From positions 372,001 to 436,000 of the forward strand of contig JABFGF010000003.1 in the NCBI GenBank assembly GCA_013112635.1: a stretch of 64,000 nucleotides of DNA, in the 5' to 3' direction. Below, one piece after another: positions 9,715 through 18,221 of this stretch. The DNA is from Calditrichota bacterium. GTDB lineage: Bacteria > Calditrichota > Calditrichia > Calditrichales > J004. The number at the start of each line of letters is the position of its first letter. Position 1 is the stretch's first letter. Position numbers and translations under genes: made by a program. Below the pieces are notes generated by a model, which worked only from the letters and a program-made list of their open reading frames with translations, was not told where the DNA came from and searched no databases.

Positions 9715-9966
9715 TCATGCCACAAACTTGCCCCACCGGTTTTCTTTTATATCATCTTTGGCATTATTAATCAGGCTGTTTAACTTTTCCGCTTTTAAAA
9801 TACTTTTTATATCATGATCCTTTTTTAGAAGAACCTGGTACCTGAAACCATTGGCAGGATAATTATCCAAAAATGAAACGATGTTTATTATGTTTGCCTG
9901 ATACATAATTCGTATTTCATATTTCTTCCCCTGGTAATCCCATGGTATTTTTTTATACAGTTCCAT
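9715..9966 (-). CDS. Small hypothetical protein (83 aa)
   Basis: I do not recognise this protein. It begins MELYKKIPWDYQGKKYEI and has a basic, tyrosine-rich N-terminal half with beta-like alternation and a helical, lysine-rich C-terminus. There is no signal peptide or membrane segment. The start is supported by AAGGAATAAT directly upstream. It lies downstream of, and on the same strand as, the small gene at 10151-10357, with a dispersed palindromic repeat between them, so co-transcription is possible but uncertain. Confidence 0.55.
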   Translation of the reverse strand: MELYKKIPWDYQGKKYEIRIMYQANIINIVSFLDNYPANGFRYQVLLKKDHDIKSILKAEKLNSLINNAKDDIKENRWGKFVA

Positions 9967-10005
9967 ATTATTCCTTCCATTAAATGGTTATGAAAATAAT
10001 TATCT

Positions 10006-10106
10006 TCCACGGATTAACACGGATTTTCACGAAAAAAGTTTTTAAGATAAGCTTGTATATCGAAATATTATGATCTCTTATTCGTGTAATATGTGTAATC
10101 CGTGGA
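10006..10106. repeat. Dispersed imperfect-palindrome element, copy 2
   Basis: The left arm TCCACGGATTAACACGG (from 10006) is mirrored by the right arm ending in GTGTAATCCGTGGA (10106), with TTTTCACGAA and TTCGTGTAA also matching between arms. The arms are about 28 bases and the middle about 45 bases of AT-rich sequence. It has the same design as the element at 900-1001. Confidence 0.65.
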
Positions 10107-10150
10107 TTTATTTTTTTACCTCCAGTTTTGATGATTTATTATTTAGAAGA

Positions 10151-10357
10151 TCACTTCTCAATTTTTTTGATAGAGGCTTCTGCTTCTTCAATCTGCTTGT
10201 TAAACCATACAGAAAAGTCGCTGGTCAAGTCCAGTTTATAGCCCAATGTTTTTGCCCTCTTTTGAAGATCCCTGTAATTTGAATACAATTCTTCAGAAAG
10301 ATAGAAAGTTATTTTCATGTATTTTTTATCTGCGGATCTGAGTGGTTTTAATTCCAT
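10151..10357 (-). CDS. Small protein with possible ribbon-helix-helix fold (68 aa)
   Basis: The sequence contains MKITFYLSEELYSNYRDLQ, a beta strand followed by a helix, as in ribbon-helix-helix DNA-binding proteins. A second helical part ends in the charged tail EEAEASIKKIEK. I infer that this could be a small transcriptional regulator. A 20-base perfect palindrome embedded in a series of half-sites lies about 40-60 bases upstream of the start, where an autoregulatory operator would be expected. The start is preceded by GGGAATAATAA. An internal start at the MKIT methionine is possible. The gene downstream on the same strand (9715-9966) may be part of the same unit. No toxin-like partner is recognisable. 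Confidence 0.6.
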   Translation of the reverse strand: MELKPLRSADKKYMKITFYLSEELYSNYRDLQKRAKTLGYKLDLTSDFSVWFNKQIEEAEASIKKIEK

Positions 10358-10387
10358 TTATTATTCCCATTGTTTTTGATATTAAAT

Positions 10388-10418
10388 ATAGATACAAATA
10401 TCTATAAATTTATAGATA
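10388..10418. promoter_or_regulatory. Candidate operator: three alternating ATAGATA half-sites, including a 20-bp perfect palindrome
   Basis: ATAGATA at 10388-10394, its complement TATCTAT at 10399-10405, and ATAGATA again at 10412-10418 are evenly spaced by about one helical turn. The last two form the perfect palindrome TATCTATAAATTTATAGATA. A further TTTAGATAA lies near 10480. The site is between the possible ribbon-helix-helix gene and the reductase gene, which are divergent, so it could control either or both. Binding is inferred from symmetry only. Confidence 0.5.
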
Positions 10419-10536
10419 ATATATGTATATATTTGCATAAATCAACCTTTATCTTAAAAAATAATCTAAAATATTTAGATAACTTGGAGAATTGTATTAT
10501 CTTTTTTTAGCTATTTGAATGAAAGAGAATATTACC

Positions 10537-11268
10537 ATGGAATTAAAAAACAAAACGGCTTTAATAACCGGTGGAGCGATAAGACTTGGCCGCGCAATTT
10601 GTCTGGATTTAGCCAGAGCCGGAACCAATATTTTTTGCCAGTATTTCTCCAGCGATGAAGCAGCTGGTTCATTGGTTGAAGAAGTGCAAAATATTGGCGG
10701 CAAAATAAAAACGTTTAAAATTGATCTGACGGATGAAGGCGCAATACATACAACATCCGATGAGGCAATAAATACTTTCGGCAGAATAGACATCCTTGTC
10801 AATAACTCCGCTTTATTCTATCCAACGCCTGTGGGGAAGATTACTGAAAAAGATTGGAATACTTTTCATGAACTAAACTTAAAGGCCGCTTTTTTCCTTT
10901 CCCAGGAAGTGGGCATGCTTATGAAAAAACAAGGATATGGAAGAATTGTAAGCATTGGTGATATTTCATTTGAATCACCCTGGCCCAATTTTTTACCCTA
11001 CACACTTACCAAAGCCGGTATAAATACTATGACCAAAGGTTTGGCCAAAGCGCTGTCTCCGGAAGTTTTGGTAAACTGTGTCAATCCGGGCCCTGTACTT
11101 TTACCGGATGATTTTAACCAGGAACAAATAGACAAAGCTCTTGAACGCACATTATTAAAAAAAGAGGGTAGTGCAGATGATATTGCCAAAACCGTCCGCT
11201 TTTTGATTGAATCTGATTATATCACCGGTGCTTCCATTCCTGTGGATGGCGGACGGCATATCGGGTAA
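10537..11268 (+). CDS. Short-chain dehydrogenase/reductase, pteridine-reductase-like
   Basis: This classical SDR of about 243 residues has a Rossmann nucleotide-binding motif TGGAIRLGR near the N-terminus, an NNSA motif in the middle, the catalytic Ser in SIGDIS and Tyr-x-x-x-Lys in YTLTK. It ends with the usual GASIPVDGG. The variant TGGAIRLGR in place of TGxxxGIG, with arginine after the glycine, is characteristic of pteridine reductase/FolM-like NADPH-dependent SDRs, so dihydropterin reduction is a reasonable guess. The start at 10537 is preferred because GAAAGAGA precedes it; an ATG at 10519 lacks a ribosome-binding site. Confidence 0.85.
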   Translation: MELKNKTALITGGAIRLGRAICLDLARAGTNIFCQYFSSDEAAGSLVEEVQNIGGKIKTFKIDLTDEGAIHTTSDEAINTFGRIDILVNNSALFYPTPVGKITEKDWNTFHELNLKAAFFLSQEVGMLMKKQGYGRIVSIGDISFESPWPNFLPYTLTKAGINTMTKGLAKALSPEVLVNCVNPGPVLLPDDFNQEQIDKALERTLLKKEGSADDIAKTVRFLIESDYITGASIPVDGGRHIG

Positions 11269-11282
11269 ATTTCTTGTTTTCT

Positions 11283-11310
11283 ACCACAGAGACACAGAGG
11301 ACGCTGAGAT
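11283..11310. repeat. Single arm of the dispersed ACCACAGAG repeat family
   Basis: ACCACAGAGACACAGAGG followed by ACGCTGAGA matches the left arm of the elements at 900-1001 and 20158-20264. No clear right arm is visible downstream, so this is probably a decayed or partial copy. The rest of the gap to 11508 shows nothing else. Confidence 0.5.
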
Positions 11311-11508
11311 AAAAGTATTAGTATTTTGAGCCTTGATGTTTTTGCGGTTTATTCTTTACTACCTTATTATCCTGTAAACACCAGCTTTAATGCTTTTCAC
11401 CAAAATTTAGTAGAAAAAACTATTAAAATTTTTGATTAGATTTTCTTTCCTGCATAATTTATTCTGTTGTTAGAACAAATCCTTACAATATCTTTTGGAG
11501 ATTTACAC

Positions 11509-12606
11509 ATGAAATTTTTTGCAGTATTATTGACCATTATTTTTGTTTCATCGTGCTCAACAACAATCCCTGTAAAAGTGCGCAAACCAGCTGAATTAAA
11601 TATTGGCTCTGCCCGCACAATTGCAGTTATGGATTTTGATTTTAGAGGTAGTTGGGACTTTGATGCCGGAGATAAAGATTCAAAAAAAGCACTGGGTGCA
11701 TTTATGAAGGCAATCGAAAAGCAAAATAAAAAATTAAATCCTAAAACTGCTTATCCGGGTAAAAATGTTAGCGATCATCTGGTGGCAAAGCTCGTACAGA
11801 ATGGCTATTACACTGTAATTGAACGATCCAAAATGGATGAAATATTAAATGAACAATCTCTTTCTTTAAGCGGACTTGTTGATGATGAGCAAGTTGTCCA
11901 GGTGGGCAATATGATTGGGGCGCAGGCGCTTATTACAGGATCCGGAACTTACTCTGTTAAAGATATTGGTGAATGGGAAAAGTATAAAGAGAAGAAAAAA
12001 AATAAAGATGGTAAAAAAGTTACAATCGAGAAAGAGCGTTACAATATTGTTCGCCATGTAAATACTCAAATTACTTTCAGGATTATTGATGTGAGCACCG
12101 GTTCTGTCATCGCATCAAAAAATAATAAAGCTTCTAACAAATCAAATTCATGGAAATATAAATCCAGCGGTAAAAATGAATCTGCTGCAGCAAAAGGATT
12201 AAAAGATTGGAAGCCCATTGTTGCGGATCAGGTTTCCAAAATACTGGATAAAACAATAAAGCAGATTGCACCTCATACAGTTACCCAGAAAAGAGAAATA
12301 GAAGAGGGTGAATCAAAGAAAATGAAATCTGCTCTTGAATATGCCAAACGCGATTTATGGGACGAGGCTAAAGAAATTTGGGATAAAGTTTCTGCAGCAA
12401 AGAAAACAAAAAAGGAAGACAGAATTGCGGCTACTTATAATCTTGGGTTATTCTACGAAGTTTTCGGGTTCTTAAATGATGCGGAGATTTATTATGAAAA
12501 GGCTTATAAACTTTCATCAGATTCGAAATACCTTGATGCAAAAGCACGCGTTAAAAAACGGCGCAAAGAAGTGGAAAAACTAAGAATGCAAGAAGAGAGA
12601 GAGTAG
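11509..12606 (+). CDS. CsgG-like lipoprotein with a C-terminal TPR-like region
   Basis: This protein of 365 residues starts MKFFAVLLTIIFVSSC, a clear lipoprotein signal with the lipobox cysteine at about residue 16. Residues 30-260 carry the CsgG/LpoB-type fold: IAVMDFDF, YTVIERSKMDEILNEQ, then GAQALITGSG, and a strand-rich FRIIDVSTGSVIAS. CsgG family members form outer-membrane secretion pores, while related lipoproteins act in envelope maintenance. The last 100 residues form tetratricopeptide-like helices (AATYNLGLFYEVFGFLNDAEIYYEKAYKL). GGAG precedes the ATG at 11509; the longer in-frame start at 11467 would hide the signal peptide. No curli genes are nearby, so curli export is not implied. 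Confidence 0.8.
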   Translation: MKFFAVLLTIIFVSSCSTTIPVKVRKPAELNIGSARTIAVMDFDFRGSWDFDAGDKDSKKALGAFMKAIEKQNKKLNPKTAYPGKNVSDHLVAKLVQNGYYTVIERSKMDEILNEQSLSLSGLVDDEQVVQVGNMIGAQALITGSGTYSVKDIGEWEKYKEKKKNKDGKKVTIEKERYNIVRHVNTQITFRIIDVSTGSVIASKNNKASNKSNSWKYKSSGKNESAAAKGLKDWKPIVADQVSKILDKTIKQIAPHTVTQKREIEEGESKKMKSALEYAKRDLWDEAKEIWDKVSAAKKTKKEDRIAATYNLGLFYEVFGFLNDAEIYYEKAYKLSSDSKYLDAKARVKKRRKEVEKLRMQEERE

Positions 12607-12776
12607 CAGCGGCAGAGCACAGAAAAAATTAAATTTAGTTAACAGTAAAAATGGGAAAATGTTAGGAAGCATGATTAACCATCCTGAAAAATTTATGCCC
12701 AAAAATAATAATTGGATATAAATATTACTATATACTGCTAAAGGTTTTTGCTGCTACTGTAAACTGTTATTAACTG

Positions 12777-13856
12777 CTATTGTTTTTGCTGACATATTTC
12801 TTTAATCGCGGCAAGCGTTTTAGGTAGATTTTTTTTAAATATACTTTTGAAAAATGGTAAAAGAAGCCAGCCAATAAATGGCAGGGGAACATAGTGCACT
12901 TCAATCCGGAATAGTGTTCCGGTGCCTTCTTTTTCAAGAATATTATAGACGCTAAATTCTTTTACAATTGGCAGCGATGCAATCCGTTCTCCATAAACCA
13001 GCTTGTTCTTACCAAAGTCGTTTGTAACAGTTTCAAATTCAAGGTTTTTTCCATTAACAAGACACGTATGTTGTGTGCTTACCCTGTTCACCCGCTTTTT
13101 TTCGTACTCAAGTTTATCAACTCCTGTGTTCCAACTAAGACGTAAATCCAGGTTTGAAATAATTTCAAGAACCTCAAATCGATCACGTTCAATATAGGTC
13201 TCCACAAACAACGGATCTTTTATCTTTTTCTGAAACTCGACTTGCGGGAATTCCTTAATCAAAGTCCGGAATGGCTGAAACGGAAGATACTTGTATTTGA
13301 CTTCCCCAAATTTGTCATAGGAAATTGAACCGGCTTGTATTTGTGGATTTTGATCACTGATATAATTTTCAGGCGTATTATGATTTGCATATTCGCCGCT
13401 AAATAAAAGGTATTCTTTTTCATTTACATTGTTTTTTAAAAGTTGATGAATAAGAATTACGTCACTTCCATGTGGTTTTGTTTTTTCCTTTACGGTAATA
13501 AATCCAAAATCCCCGGCATGGGCAATTATTTTTAATGAAAGTTTTGAAGCAGAACTACAGGCGCCGCATGGACAAATGCGCTGAACTTCATACTTTTTTA
13601 AATGATTGTGAAAATCGATAAACATTTTTTTTGATTGTTCGATGATTTGCGTTGTGGAAGGCAAATGCTGTTCTTTGTAAAACAAAACTGCATCGCCTTC
13701 AATTTCAGAAATCTGCAAATCCAATTCATTGGCATCGATAATAATTTCCAATAGCTCTGAAATTATATGCTGGCTGTGGTTTATCTCGGTCTGCTTAACA
13801 AAATCAGTAAAACCGGAAATATCAGGCATAAATAGTAGAGATTTTTCAATAGCCAT
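12777..13856 (-). CDS. DUF2652 family protein (cyclase-like fold plus SRPBCC-like region)
   Basis: This 359-residue protein opens with LLFMPDISGFTDFVKQTE and continues ISEIEGDAVLFY, the pattern of DUF2652, which is related to class III nucleotide cyclase folds and is widespread in Bacteroidota. A cysteine cluster CPCGAC sits near residue 96. The C-terminal part (from about 215) resembles an SRPBCC/START-like polyketide-cyclase domain and ends in a short hydrophobic helix (LPFIGWLLLPFF). Cyclase activity should not be assumed, because I cannot verify the metal and base-binding residues. It is convergent with the CsgG-like gene. Confidence 0.8.
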   Translation of the reverse strand: MAIEKSLLFMPDISGFTDFVKQTEINHSQHIISELLEIIIDANELDLQISEIEGDAVLFYKEQHLPSTTQIIEQSKKMFIDFHNHLKKYEVQRICPCGACSSASKLSLKIIAHAGDFGFITVKEKTKPHGSDVILIHQLLKNNVNEKEYLLFSGEYANHNTPENYISDQNPQIQAGSISYDKFGEVKYKYLPFQPFRTLIKEFPQVEFQKKIKDPLFVETYIERDRFEVLEIISNLDLRLSWNTGVDKLEYEKKRVNRVSTQHTCLVNGKNLEFETVTNDFGKNKLVYGERIASLPIVKEFSVYNILEKEGTGTLFRIEVHYVPLPFIGWLLLPFFKSIFKKNLPKTLAAIKEICQQKQ

Positions 13857-14019
13857 TTTTTAATAGAATTCCTTGTTGGTGAATGGGGAATATAACCATT
13901 TTCGGTTTATAAAAAATCCATGCAGAATAAGGAAAGTATCACTAAATTGATTTTATTGTAATTGACAATTGAAACCTTGAAAGAAAGACAAATTTCCCAC
14001 CTAATTTTTTGGAGGCACA

Positions 14020-15435
14020 ATGAAACGCATTTTTATATTTATCATGTTGTTGTTTTTTTCCGGCACTCTTTTCGCGCAAAATTTTAGTGATTATTTTGTA
14101 GACAAAACAATGCGCGTGGATTATTACCATTCCGGTACAAAAGGCAGTGAGCTATTTGCCATTGATCAGATTTATGATGCCGGTATCTGGGCAGGCAGTC
14201 AGACTAATTTGAACACAACCCTAAATCTTGGTGAATACCAGGTACGTGTCTTTGATTCAGCCTCCGGTAAAATGATTTATTCCAGAGGTTATTCAACCAT
14301 TTTCAATGAATGGCAAACCACACCGGATGCCAAAGTTAATCATCATACTTTCCATGAAACCTTGTTATTGCCAATGCCAAAATCAAAAATTAAAATGGGC
14401 ATTTACCGCCGCGATAAAAAAATGAATTTTGTGGAAAAATGGGTTACGGAAATTGATCCAACAAATGATGCTATAATGAATAAAGCTGTAAATAAACCCG
14501 GCTATAAAGTTTCTGCATTGATGGAAAATGGACCATCCTCAGAAAAAGTGGATATTGTAATTGTGGGTGACGGTTATACAAAAGAAGAGATGGAGCAATT
14601 TCGTAAAGATGCCAAATATCATAATGATGCCATGTTTAACACAGAACCATTTAAATCACGCAAGAATGATTTTAATGTCTGGTTAGTGGAAGTTGTTTCT
14701 GAAGAATCCGGCATTTCGAAACCGGATAAAAATATTTGGAAAAATAATGCGTTGGGCTGCCGTTATTATTCTTTTAATTCTCCTCGATATGTCCTTACAG
14801 AAAACAATAAAGCTTTACGTGATGCAGCAGGTCTTGTGCCGTATGATTACGTTAATATCCTGATAAATGATAACCGCTATGGCGGCGGTGGAATTTATAA
14901 CCTTTATACCACTAACTACATGCGCGTTGATACTAAAGGCCAGGAATGGCAAATGGAATATGTTTATGTTCATGAATTTGGCCATAGTTTTGCCGGGCTT
15001 GGTGATGAATATTACAGCTCATCCACAGGATACGATGAGTTTTATGCAGCGGGTGTTGAACCATGGGAAGCAAACGTAACAGCCTTGCTTGATCCAAAAA
15101 ATATAAAATGGAAAAGCTTTATGAAAGAAGAAATTCCATTACCAACACCATGGGAAAAAGAAGAATATGACGGTGTTGCTGCAGAGCGCAGTAAGTTAGA
15201 CAGATTAGCGGCGGGATATTATGATAAACGAGAGCCGTTTATTTCCAGGCAAAATGAGATTTTAGAAAACAGCAAATTTACCGGTAAAGTTGGGGCTTTT
15301 GAAGGCGCCGGATATGAGCGATTTGGATTATACCGCCCGGCTGCAAACTGCCGCATGTTTAGTTTAAGCCTGGTCGACTTTGATCCGGTATGTAGCGCTA
15401 CTCTTGAAAAGGTAATTGACTATCTTGCAAAATAA
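14020..15435 (+). CDS. Secreted M64 family (IgA-peptidase-like) metallopeptidase
   Basis: This 471-residue protein has a signal peptide (MKRIFIFIMLLFFSGTLFAQ) and an N-terminal M64_N beta domain. The metallopeptidase domain contains the zinc motif HEFGHSFAGLGDEYY at residues 318-332, with His318, Glu319, His322 and the downstream Asp. Family M64 was founded on a Clostridium IgA protease and is common in Bacteroidota, where substrates are unknown. Unlike several neighbours it has no C-terminal sorting domain, so it is probably periplasmic or exported by another route. A strong GGAGG lies five bases before the ATG, and a long hairpin terminator follows the stop. Confidence 0.9.
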   Translation: MKRIFIFIMLLFFSGTLFAQNFSDYFVDKTMRVDYYHSGTKGSELFAIDQIYDAGIWAGSQTNLNTTLNLGEYQVRVFDSASGKMIYSRGYSTIFNEWQTTPDAKVNHHTFHETLLLPMPKSKIKMGIYRRDKKMNFVEKWVTEIDPTNDAIMNKAVNKPGYKVSALMENGPSSEKVDIVIVGDGYTKEEMEQFRKDAKYHNDAMFNTEPFKSRKNDFNVWLVEVVSEESGISKPDKNIWKNNALGCRYYSFNSPRYVLTENNKALRDAAGLVPYDYVNILINDNRYGGGGIYNLYTTNYMRVDTKGQEWQMEYVYVHEFGHSFAGLGDEYYSSSTGYDEFYAAGVEPWEANVTALLDPKNIKWKSFMKEEIPLPTPWEKEEYDGVAAERSKLDRLAAGYYDKREPFISRQNEILENSKFTGKVGAFEGAGYERFGLYRPAANCRMFSLSLVDFDPVCSATLEKVIDYLAK

Positions 15436-15447
15436 AACTTTATAAGC

Positions 15448-15486
15448 AACCTTCCAGGTCTTGAAAAACCTGGAAGGTTTTTTTTG
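15448..15486 (+). terminator. Terminator built from the AACCTTCCAGGT inverted repeat
   Basis: AACCTTCCAGGT (15448-15459) pairs perfectly with ACCTGGAAGGTT (15468-15479) across an eight-base loop, followed by a long T tract. A diverged copy of the same stem occurs at 23492-23522, which suggests that a dispersed repeat serves here as a terminator. Confidence 0.85.
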
Positions 15487-15497
15487 ATAATTGATTT

Positions 15498-16097
15498 ATG
15501 GAAACAAAAATCCGGCTTTATAACCCATCTGATTTGACTGCGCTTTACGATATCTGCCTAAAAACCGGCGATAGCGGTAAGGACGCTACAGAACATTACG
15601 ATGATCCAAAAATATTGGGACATTTTTATGCGGCGCCCTATGCAGTGCTGGAACCAAATCTTTGCTTCGTGGTGACTTGTTCGGGAAAACCATGTGGTTA
15701 CATTCTTGGAACGCAGAATTCCGAACAGTTTTATGAAACCTGTGAAAATGAATGGTTTCCAAAATTGAGAGAAAATTATCCACTTCCTAATGCAAATAAT
15801 ACATCAAAAGATGCACACATAATTCGCTTAATTCACAAAGGCCATATTGTAAATCAAGATTTGACGGATTATCCGGCACACCTGCACATTGACCTTTTGC
15901 CAATTACACAAGGCAAGGGTATTGGAAGAAAATTGATGGAAATATTTCTGAACAAGTTGCGCGAATTAGAAATCCCTTCGGTTCATCTTCAAGTTGGGAA
16001 ATCAAATCCAGGCGCAATCCAATATTACGAAAAAATGGGATTTCACATAATCAAAGAATATGACAAAGCCATAGCGTTTGGAATGGTGTTTTCATAA
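15498..16097 (+). CDS. GNAT family N-acetyltransferase
   Basis: This 199-residue protein has the GNAT fold. The substrate-side N-terminus is IRLYNPSDLTALYDICLKTGDSG. The acetyl-CoA pyrophosphate-binding motif A is LPITQGKGIGRKLME (residues ~133-148), and the C-terminal motif is NPGAIQYYEKMGFH. The length and the N-terminal KTGDSG pattern resemble GNAT domains related to the acetyltransferase-like part of O-GlcNAcase, but the acceptor is unknown. No strong ribosome-binding site is visible before ATG 15498, which begins shortly after the upstream terminator. It is followed within 20 bases by the SRPBCC gene, so the two are probably co-transcribed. Confidence 0.85.
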   Translation: METKIRLYNPSDLTALYDICLKTGDSGKDATEHYDDPKILGHFYAAPYAVLEPNLCFVVTCSGKPCGYILGTQNSEQFYETCENEWFPKLRENYPLPNANNTSKDAHIIRLIHKGHIVNQDLTDYPAHLHIDLLPITQGKGIGRKLMEIFLNKLRELEIPSVHLQVGKSNPGAIQYYEKMGFHIIKEYDKAIAFGMVFS

Positions 16098-16117
16098 ATC
16101 ACTTAATGGAAAATTAT

Positions 16118-16591
16118 ATGAGCTTTAAAGGTGTTCAAAAAGTATTTTCATACACTCAGGTAAATAATGCCTCGCCTGAAAAAGTCTTTCAGCTATTATG
16201 CCCTGTTCGGGAGAAAGAGTGGCTGGATGGTTGGGATTGTAAAATGATACACAGCAAGTCAGGTATAATAGAAAAAAATTGTGTTTTTACAACTCCGCAC
16301 CATGGAGAATCGGAAACCGTGTGGCATGTTACAAACTATGATCCAGAAAAATATGAAATCGAGTTTTTTAGAGTGACACCAAATGAGACTACTGTTAGAA
16401 TCAATATTAAACTATCGTCAAAATCTAACAGTCAGACAAATACCTATATTGAATATCTTTATACAGCACTAAATGAGCAACAAAATGAGATTATTAAGTA
16501 CAATCTCGAAAATAGTTTTATAGAATCAATGTTGTGGTGGGAATCAGCAATAAATCATTTTCTAAAAACAGGTAAGATGTTGGTAAGTTGA
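16118..16591 (+). CDS. SRPBCC-fold protein
   Basis: This protein of about 157 residues has the START/Bet v1-like pattern: an N-terminal strand and helix VNNASPEKVFQLLCPVREKEW, a run of alternating strands, and a long C-terminal helix (ESMLWWESAINHFLKTGKM). SRPBCC proteins bind hydrophobic ligands in a deep pocket; no catalytic residues can be assigned here. The ATG at 16118 is preferred because GGAAA precedes it by five bases; ATG 16106 is an alternative adding four residues. It lies directly behind the GNAT gene and is convergent with the M61-like peptidase (eight bases between stops). Confidence 0.75.
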   Translation: MSFKGVQKVFSYTQVNNASPEKVFQLLCPVREKEWLDGWDCKMIHSKSGIIEKNCVFTTPHHGESETVWHVTNYDPEKYEIEFFRVTPNETTVRINIKLSSKSNSQTNTYIEYLYTALNEQQNEIIKYNLENSFIESMLWWESAINHFLKTGKMLVS

Positions 16592-16599
16592 GTTTAAAC

Positions 16600-18039
16600 T
16601 TATTCCGGAGGAATAATCTGTTTACGGATATGAACCAAAGGTGCGTTATTTGTCAGCCTTACTTCACCATCTTCAATTAAAATGCCCAGCTTTTCCCAAT
16701 ATGATTCATCAACCGGAAATTCATCGGCATAAATATGTTTGTTATATAGCTTCATAAAAACCGTAGTCTTGCCAACCAGATCCATTTCTTTAAGCATCTC
16801 CCGTCCGCCCCATGTTCGGGTTGCGGGAATTAATCTGTTTCTTATTTTTTTTAAAACGATGTCAAGGCTGTTTTGGCCATAACTTTCTTTCCTTAGTGCA
16901 ACATCGGCTTTTAACATCATTGCAGCGCCGGTCCAATAAACAAATGGATAGGCGTGATAGCGACCCATATTTTCAGCTGTCTGTTTCACACTTTTCCCTG
17001 AGGAATTGCGTTTACCTTTTTGAAAACCATTATAAATTCGTTGCCAGGCTTGGCGCTCAGATAAACGTCCGTCACGTCCCATTAAAACATATTGATAGTA
17101 TGTTGCCAGGCCTTCTGAAAGCCACATTTCCTTTCTCTTAATGTAAGGCAGCAGGCTGTGGCTGAGTTCATGTGTGGCAGTCCAGTCAGCAATAAATTCC
17201 TCAACTGGCCGCGATGGATCAATATTAAACTGAATGCTTAACCCACCGCCGCGAACAACCATCCCAAAGGGAACGGGCTCTCTACGCTTGCCCCCAGGAA
17301 TAATTAAAACCTGGGCATTTTTAACAGGAAATTCGCCATAAACTTTTGTAACCGATGTTGCGGCATTTTTTATCCAATGCAAAAGTTCTGGTTTAGATGT
17401 TGAATAATTACCATCAAGAAAAGCAACCGCAAGTTTACAACCGGGCACTTCAACTGTATCAATATTAAAAGTACCAAATGCAGCCACAGCGGGCCAATCG
17501 TATGGCGAACGGTCAACGAGGAATTTGTTGTGAGCTGTTTTTTGCCATGGGACAGAAAAATTTATGTTAGCTGGAAAATCGAATTCAATAATAATTTGTT
17601 CATTTTCTTCCAATTCGTATGGACGCCATAACCATAAATCGGGTGGTAAGATTACATCATCACCAATTTTTTGAACAGATGCCCGGCGGCCGGTTCCAAT
17701 TGATGAAGAAATATCAAACTGGTAAAGCATTTTACTATTGCGGCCATTTTTTCCCAAAGCAAGTTCATAGCTCTCCGGGCTGTAGGTGAATGTTTTCCTG
17801 CCACTGATCATGCGCATATTTTTAATATGGTCAGTGCCGGAGCTGGATCCTGCATAGAGGTGATAAAATGAAATATTGCCAAAATTTGCTTCAACAAAGA
17901 GTGTTTGTAAATCTTTGGATATGCTTACTTTATAATGATGGATTATTTTATTTTCGGCGTAGATAGATGAAAAAAGAAACAGGATCAGATAAAAAGGAAT
18001 AAAATGAAAATACTCTATTTTAGTTTTGTATTTAGCCAT
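16600..18039 (-). CDS. Exported M61/M1-like gluzincin metallopeptidase
   Basis: This 479-residue protein has an N-terminal signal segment (FYLILFLFSSIYAE) and a zinc-peptidase core. The core is HELSH at residues 290-294, and the third ligand Glu309 lies in WLSEGLATYY. This spacing is the gluzincin arrangement shared by M1 and M61 (glycyl aminopeptidase-like) enzymes. The N-terminal beta-rich half, with VPWQKT before the catalytic domain, fits M61. Cleavage of small peptides in the periplasm is likely. It lies downstream of the symporter gene on the same strand, but a 182-base gap with a REP-like repeat separates them. Confidence 0.8.
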   Translation of the reverse strand: MAKYKTKIEYFHFIPFYLILFLFSSIYAENKIIHHYKVSISKDLQTLFVEANFGNISFYHLYAGSSSGTDHIKNMRMISGRKTFTYSPESYELALGKNGRNSKMLYQFDISSSIGTGRRASVQKIGDDVILPPDLWLWRPYELEENEQIIIEFDFPANINFSVPWQKTAHNKFLVDRSPYDWPAVAAFGTFNIDTVEVPGCKLAVAFLDGNYSTSKPELLHWIKNAATSVTKVYGEFPVKNAQVLIIPGGKRREPVPFGMVVRGGGLSIQFNIDPSRPVEEFIADWTATHELSHSLLPYIKRKEMWLSEGLATYYQYVLMGRDGRLSERQAWQRIYNGFQKGKRNSSGKSVKQTAENMGRYHAYPFVYWTGAAMMLKADVALRKESYGQNSLDIVLKKIRNRLIPATRTWGGREMLKEMDLVGKTTVFMKLYNKHIYADEFPVDESYWEKLGILIEDGEVRLTNNAPLVHIRKQIIPPE

Positions 18040-18071
18040 TTTCGTTTATCTATTTGTTTAGATTGGTTACT

Positions 18072-18143
18072 GTCATGCTGAGTGAAATTGAAGCATCCCA
18101 TGGCATGAGATTTTTCATTCCGTTTTACTTCGTTCTGAATGAG
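18072..18143. repeat. REP-like hairpin element (CTGAG...GAAG superfamily)
   Basis: GTCATGCTGAGTGAAATTG followed by AAGCAT matches the right-arm core of the GIY-YIG-flanking repeats (TCAT-x-CTGAG-x-GAA-xxx-GAAG-x-AT). The partner arm ends TTCGTTCTGAATGAG. It fills the gap between the symporter and M61-like genes. Confidence 0.55.
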
Positions 18144-18221
18144 AGGAATACCTCTACTTTAAAAACAAGGATTGAACTACGAATCAAAAATTCATAAAAA
18201 AAATATCAAATTTTGATTATT

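Noticed and set aside
9715-10357. Toxin-antitoxin pair
   Set aside because: The upstream protein may be RHH-like, but the downstream protein has no toxin features and the genes are separated by a 100-base palindrome.
11467-11508. Longer start for the CsgG-like gene
   Set aside because: It would bury the lipoprotein signal that begins at 11509.
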